In this document: positions 60,798 to 64,000 of the stretch, piece by piece | Layout: each line of letters opens with the position of its first letter | Position numbering within the stretch: the stretch's first letter is position 1 | NCBI GenBank assembly: GCA_013299105.1 | Contig: JAAFJY010000001.1 | Span: forward strand, 204,978 to 268,977 | Length of the DNA stretch: 64,000 nt | DNA from: Chitinophagales bacterium | Lineage (GTDB): Bacteria > Bacteroidota > Bacteroidia > Chitinophagales > Saprospiraceae | Reading direction: 5' to 3' | Notes under the pieces: generated by a model | Databases searched by the model: none | Told to the model about the DNA's origin: nothing | The model's input: only the letters and a program-made list of their open reading frames with translations | Program-made: the position numbers and the translations under genes

Positions 60798-61217
60798 ATG
60801 AAGATTTACACCTATCTCCTCTTGTCGCTCACCGTCGCCATCCTGGCCTGCCAACCCAAGGCCAAAAAATTGGAAGACGCCGACCTGCCGCCCGCCGAAG
60901 AAATACCCGCCAAACCCGCCGATCCTATTTCTTACCGTTGCGCTGGTACCGAGCCTTTTTGGGGCCTCCGAATCATGCCCAACGGCATCGAGTACGACCG
61001 CGCAGGCGAAGGCCAAACCATGTACCCTTACCAAGCACCTAGCAGCAAAGGCGATACGCTTTTTTTTCAAACTGAAGTAAAATTGGAAAAAATGACCAGC
61101 CGGATCAGCATCAAAATCTGGCCAGGTTCTTGCAGCGATGGCATGTCGGACAACACTTATCCCTTTGAAGTGAGGGTAACAAGGGATGGCGAAGCTCTGC
61201 AGGGTTGTGGAGAATGA
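60798..61217 (+). CDS. COG3650-like lipoprotein
   Basis: A 139-residue lipoprotein with lipobox 'AILAC' (C18) and a spacer rich in Pro/Glu/Ala. The conserved halves 'YRCAGTEPFWGLRI' and 'GSCSDGMSDNTYPFEVRV' with a final GCG match an uncharacterised lipoprotein family (COG3650/HslJ-neighbour type). A heme, metal or copper role has been suggested for neighbours of the family, but none can be shown here. Its stop lies at the edge of a GT-rich repeat, whose GTG-rich DNA begins within the last codons. Confidence 0.75.
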   Translation: MKIYTYLLLSLTVAILACQPKAKKLEDADLPPAEEIPAKPADPISYRCAGTEPFWGLRIMPNGIEYDRAGEGQTMYPYQAPSSKGDTLFFQTEVKLEKMTSRISIKIWPGSCSDGMSDNTYPFEVRVTRDGEALQGCGE

Positions 61218-61560
61218 AAATGGGTGTGGGTGTGATGGTGTGAGTTCGGGTGTGTGGGCTTCGAGATGAATTTTTCGTCGCGGTCAGGCCATATGGGCCG
61301 CAGATTAACATCTTCGGTGCCTCGCTGTGCGAGGCTAGTTGGGAACACGGATAAAATTGGGTTTGGGTGTGTTTGTTTGGGTGTGGGTGTGAGAAAACCC
61401 CGTTTTCAAGCGATCGGAGACAAGAGTAAAAGCTCGAAGCTCTCACACCCGAACTCACACTTGCACACTCCACACTCATTCTTGCGGATTGCCAGCATGA
61501 TTTTGACCATGATTTTGGCTATAAGGTTGCCACGCAAAGGGCTTAATCAAAAGTCAAAGA
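61218..61560. repeat. GT-rich hairpin element, copy 3 (double)
   Basis: Two GT-rich arms (GGGTGTGGGTGTGATGGTGT at 61221 and GGGTTTGGGTGTGTTTGTTT near 61360) and one AC-rich arm (CTCACACCCGAACTCACACT near 61442). GTTGGGAACACGGATAAAAT matches copy 1 (TTTGGGAACGCGGATAAAAT). It fills most of the 451-base spacer 61218-61668. Confidence 0.7.
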
Positions 61561-61668
61561 TGTCCACTTTGTTTTTTTTTGTTCCTACTTTATTATAAAA
61601 GTTTGCCACCAAGAACTTCAACGTATATTTTATATGTTATCTTGTCCGAAAAGAAATCACTAATCATC

Positions 61669-62880
61669 ATGGAAAACTGTACCCTTTACAGCCATCAACT
61701 CAATTTTGAAAAAGTAATCGAAATCGTCCAATCCACCCTACCCAAGGCAAGTGTGGAGTACAAGGATGGTGGAAAACAGAAATCTCTACTTGTGACGATT
61801 AAAGGTGGCTTGTTCAGTAAGCCCAAAACGCTGAAGATCAACTACAGGGAAAGGCTCAATCCCTCCTATACCCTGAAAGAGGTGGAATGTGGATTGACGC
61901 AAAACCTGGCAGGTATGCTAGGTTTCGTCGATTCTTTTCGCACCAGAAATGAAGCACTAAAGCAAAAGCTCCGCTACAAAGTGATGTCCGCTAATTGCGA
62001 AATGCCTTTCATCGCAGATCCGGCGATTGATGCGGATTTTGGAGCGGTATTGCGAAAAATCGCCAGCGAGTTGGGTTGTTTTGTTTTTGCGCAGCCCAAT
62101 CGGTTTTTTACCAAATCCGCAGGGCAGCATTTTTTGGATAAAAACCTGAACCTCATCCTGGATGCCAGCGGCAATTGGGAAATCGAAGACCTGGAAGTGT
62201 CGGTTGACGCCAAATACCACGATCAAGCCATTGAGGAGGTTTCGGAAGGACAGTTGGCCCGAAAAGCTAAATCAGAGGCTTTTTTGACTGAAAATGGGGT
62301 AAAAGTCAATAAAAACCTGCCTCCTGTGCGCTCGGATGAGCAAGTTGAACTAAGGAGCTTACAAGCAGTACTTGACCGGGCTTATGCATTGCTGATCATT
62401 GCGGTAAAAGGAGAAGGCATTGAACAAGAGCACTTGGAGCGGACCGTAGCGGATAAGCAAATCAACTCTTTTACCCCAGAAGAGCTGCATATTTACCACG
62501 CATCCGCTTTGAATGATCGGGAAAGGGCTTATTCGACTTGGCGCTACGAAAGTCTTTACACCTTGCTTTGGGCGCTGGGGCTGATGGATGAATTGAAATA
62601 TCCCAGCGAAATCTGTGATGTACAAGCGGTGGTAGGAGCTATTTTTCAACCCAATCGGGCCGCCATAGAAAGCCAGGCCAAGTTGAGACCTAAATCAGTG
62701 ATCCTGGACGAATTGGACAAAACCTACCGCATGAATTGGGCCTGCGTTGACGCCCGAATCAATGGTCAAGAACCCGCAGGCGGGATTATGTCCAGTGTGG
62801 TGTACGAGCGGCATTATGCCTTGAATTGGCTGACGCAACACGATAACCAGGACTGGGATGACGTGCAGACGCCTACTTGA
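61669..62880 (+). CDS. DUF4272 domain protein
   Basis: A 403-residue soluble protein. The C-terminal half carries the DUF4272 signature: 'RSLQAVLDRAYALLIIAVKGEG', 'YSTWRYESLYTLLWALGLMDELKYP', 'ILDELDKTYRMNWACVDARIN' and 'GGIMSSVVYERHYALNWLTQHDNQDWDDV'. The N-terminal 190 residues are a separate unassigned alpha/beta domain. The domain family has no established biochemical function, although members often sit near polymorphic toxin or immunity genes. The ATG at 61669 is chosen; the longer frame starts inside repeat-derived sequence. Confidence 0.8.
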   Translation: MENCTLYSHQLNFEKVIEIVQSTLPKASVEYKDGGKQKSLLVTIKGGLFSKPKTLKINYRERLNPSYTLKEVECGLTQNLAGMLGFVDSFRTRNEALKQKLRYKVMSANCEMPFIADPAIDADFGAVLRKIASELGCFVFAQPNRFFTKSAGQHFLDKNLNLILDASGNWEIEDLEVSVDAKYHDQAIEEVSEGQLARKAKSEAFLTENGVKVNKNLPPVRSDEQVELRSLQAVLDRAYALLIIAVKGEGIEQEHLERTVADKQINSFTPEELHIYHASALNDRERAYSTWRYESLYTLLWALGLMDELKYPSEICDVQAVVGAIFQPNRAAIESQAKLRPKSVILDELDKTYRMNWACVDARINGQEPAGGIMSSVVYERHYALNWLTQHDNQDWDDVQTPT

Positions 62881-62919
62881 TCGATTAGTAAACTCAAATC
62901 TTACGGGCAAAGATACTTC

Positions 62920-62976
62920 GTAAGTCGTATCATGCTAAAGCTTGACACGAGTAGTCATTCGTAAGTCGTAAATCAA
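62920..62976 (+). repeat. CGTAAGTCGTA short repeats
   Basis: CGTAAGTCGTATCATG and ATTCGTAAGTCGTAAATC flank a small GACACGAGTAGTC segment. The string belongs with those at 34153, 41612 and 44740-44953. Confidence 0.5.
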
Positions 62977-63026
62977 ATAAAACAGGCTTCACAACCCAGA
63001 ACTCACATTACATAAATACATACGTT

Positions 63027-63815
63027 ATGACCCACCCCACCCTTATCGGCACCATCGCAGGCGACATCATTGGCTCCATTTACGAATGGGATGGCATCAA
63101 AACCACTGATTTTGACCTGTTCAATCAAAGATGTACGTTTACGGACGATACGGTGATGACTGTCGCGGTAGCAGATTGCATCTTACACCAGCAAGATTTT
63201 ACCAAAACGATCCACCAATACGGAAACAAATACCCCGGACGGGGCTACGGTGGCCGTTTTGTCGATTGGTTAATGTCCGAGCAACCAAGACCCTACAACA
63301 GCTTTGGAAATGGCTCAGCCATGCGGGCCAGCCCAGTTGGTTTTGCCTACAATGACCTGGATACGGTGATGGAAATGGCCAAAAAATCGGCGGAAGTGAC
63401 CCACAACCACCCAGAGGGCATTAAAGGTGCCCAAGCAGTGGCCGTAGCCATTTTGCTGGCCCGTCAAGGGAAATCCAAACAGGACATCAGAGATTTGATC
63501 ACCGATGAGTTCGGCTATCAATTGAATTTTACGGTTGAAGAAATTCGACCTACCTATAAATTTGACGTGACTTGCCAGGGTTCCGTCCCCCAGGCCATTG
63601 TGGCTTTTTTGGACAGCAGCGATTACGAAAGCGCCATCCGGCTAGCGATTTCCCTTGATGGCGACAGCGACACCATTGCATGTATTGCAGGTGGTATCGC
63701 TGCCGCTTTTTATCGGGAAATCCCGCAAAAAATCGTCGATTTTGCGCTGGATAAGTTACCAGAGGAGTTCATTCAGATTTTGCGAGATTTTGATGCGCGG
63801 TACGCTACAACTTAA
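63027..63815 (+). CDS. ADP-ribosylglycohydrolase family protein
   Basis: A 262-residue all-helical hydrolase of the ARH/DraG family that removes ADP-ribose from proteins or small molecules. The two-metal site is formed by 'CTFTDDTVMTVAVAD' (38-50) and 'SLDGDSDTIACIAGGIAAAFYREIP'. The N-terminal 'GTIAGDIIGSIYEW' is typical. Length is normal. No ADP-ribosyltransferase gene is nearby. Its stop overlaps the convergent lamin-tail gene by 11 bases. Confidence 0.93.
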   Translation: MTHPTLIGTIAGDIIGSIYEWDGIKTTDFDLFNQRCTFTDDTVMTVAVADCILHQQDFTKTIHQYGNKYPGRGYGGRFVDWLMSEQPRPYNSFGNGSAMRASPVGFAYNDLDTVMEMAKKSAEVTHNHPEGIKGAQAVAVAILLARQGKSKQDIRDLITDEFGYQLNFTVEEIRPTYKFDVTCQGSVPQAIVAFLDSSDYESAIRLAISLDGDSDTIACIAGGIAAAFYREIPQKIVDFALDKLPEEFIQILRDFDARYATT

Positions 63816-63999
63816 TCACCTTGCCCTCCGCACTGGCCTGCTCTTTGGTGTATTGTACGCCGCTGATTTTGAGGCCAGCCTTGTTGAGCAGGGTGATGGT
63901 GCCACCGCTGTTGCCTAAAGTGAAATTGCTGGAGGCGGGCACGGTGAGGATCAAAGTACTGGCTGCCGTGATGGTTTGCTCGCCAAACACGTATTCCTG
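63805..63999 (-). CDS. Lamin-tail-domain protein, C-terminal fragment
   Basis: Open to the right edge of the window, so only the last 64 or so codons are seen. 'TLILTVPASSNFTLGNSGGTITLLNKAGLKISGVQYTKEQ' matches the end of a bacterial lamin-tail (LTD) beta-sandwich, a domain that occurs in secreted nucleases and cell-surface proteins. The rest of the protein lies outside. Confidence 0.65.
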   Translation of the reverse strand, partial: QEYVFGEQTITAASTLILTVPASSNFTLGNSGGTITLLNKAGLKISGVQYTKEQASAEGKVIKL

Positions 64000-64000
64000 G

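Overview
The window reads as a chromosomal segment of a free-living, probably aerobic member of the Bacteroidota. The best guess is a Saprospiria-type bacterium such as a Haliscomenobacter or Lewinella relative; this comes from gene content, not from a database search. Supporting signs are a complete Na+-NQR operon, FecR plus an STN-type TonB-dependent receptor, OmpA/PD40 and lipoprotein genes, LytTR signalling, weak Shine-Dalgarno sites, and one good Bacteroidota promoter (TTG-N19-TATCTTTG) ahead of the tRNA-Met gene. No phage, plasmid or CRISPR signature was seen.

Layout. 0-9 kb: the tail of a radical SAM/SPASM protein, a TPR protein, a TPR-PD40-OmpA envelope protein, a two-gene unit of an ATP-grasp-like ligase with an aspartoacylase-family hydrolase, and a lactonase-fold lipoprotein. 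9-17 kb: an XRE-type regulator, a membrane-anchored GIY-YIG-like toxin candidate with a possible immunity partner, a class III aminotransferase, two hypotheticals, a metzincin-like secreted protein with FG-GAP/VCBS-like repeats, tRNA-Met and a Lys/Ala-rich secreted protein. 17-21 kb: an overlapping CHAT protease / nSTAND ATPase pair. 21-36 kb: an EamA exporter, moaA, metF, thioredoxin, nitroreductase, an aldehyde dehydrogenase with a DapA-family enzyme (hydroxyproline-type route to 2-oxoglutarate), a secreted adenosine deaminase, a histidine kinase without its histidine, an HD-domain protein, HtrA, a DtxR/MntR regulator and a LytTR response regulator. 37-43 kb: a collapsed group II intron, a trehalose synthase/phosphatase fusion, moaE, a glycosyltransferase and a small pseudogene. 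43-50 kb: nqrABCDEF on the minus strand. 50-64 kb: a class IV aminotransferase, upp, an aspartic-protease-like protein, FecR/TonB receptor, an ATP-grasp/epimerase/MBL-fold cluster, a COG3650-like lipoprotein, a DUF4272 protein, an ADP-ribosylglycohydrolase, and the 3' end of a lamin-tail-domain protein.

The most striking non-genic signal is the intergenic DNA. At least seven near-complete copies of a 130-146 bp imperfect palindrome lie between genes in both orientations. Their inner arms come in two sequence types, and the matching type is present on both sides of every copy, which suggests selection for pairing. Other families (a GT-rich hairpin, two older dispersed repeats, nested hairpins, a 164-bp element with 36-bp terminal inverted repeats, a 3 x 41 bp tandem array and short GTTGAA-like or TCGTATGTC-like strings) fill most of the remaining spacers.

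The best candidates for undescribed systems are the CHAT-nSTAND pair, the membrane-anchored toxin/immunity pair, the palindromic element family, and the ligase/hydrolase pair whose hydrolase has lost its first zinc ligand. Assignments rest on reading motifs by eye; no homology search, structure prediction or RNA-folding program was run.
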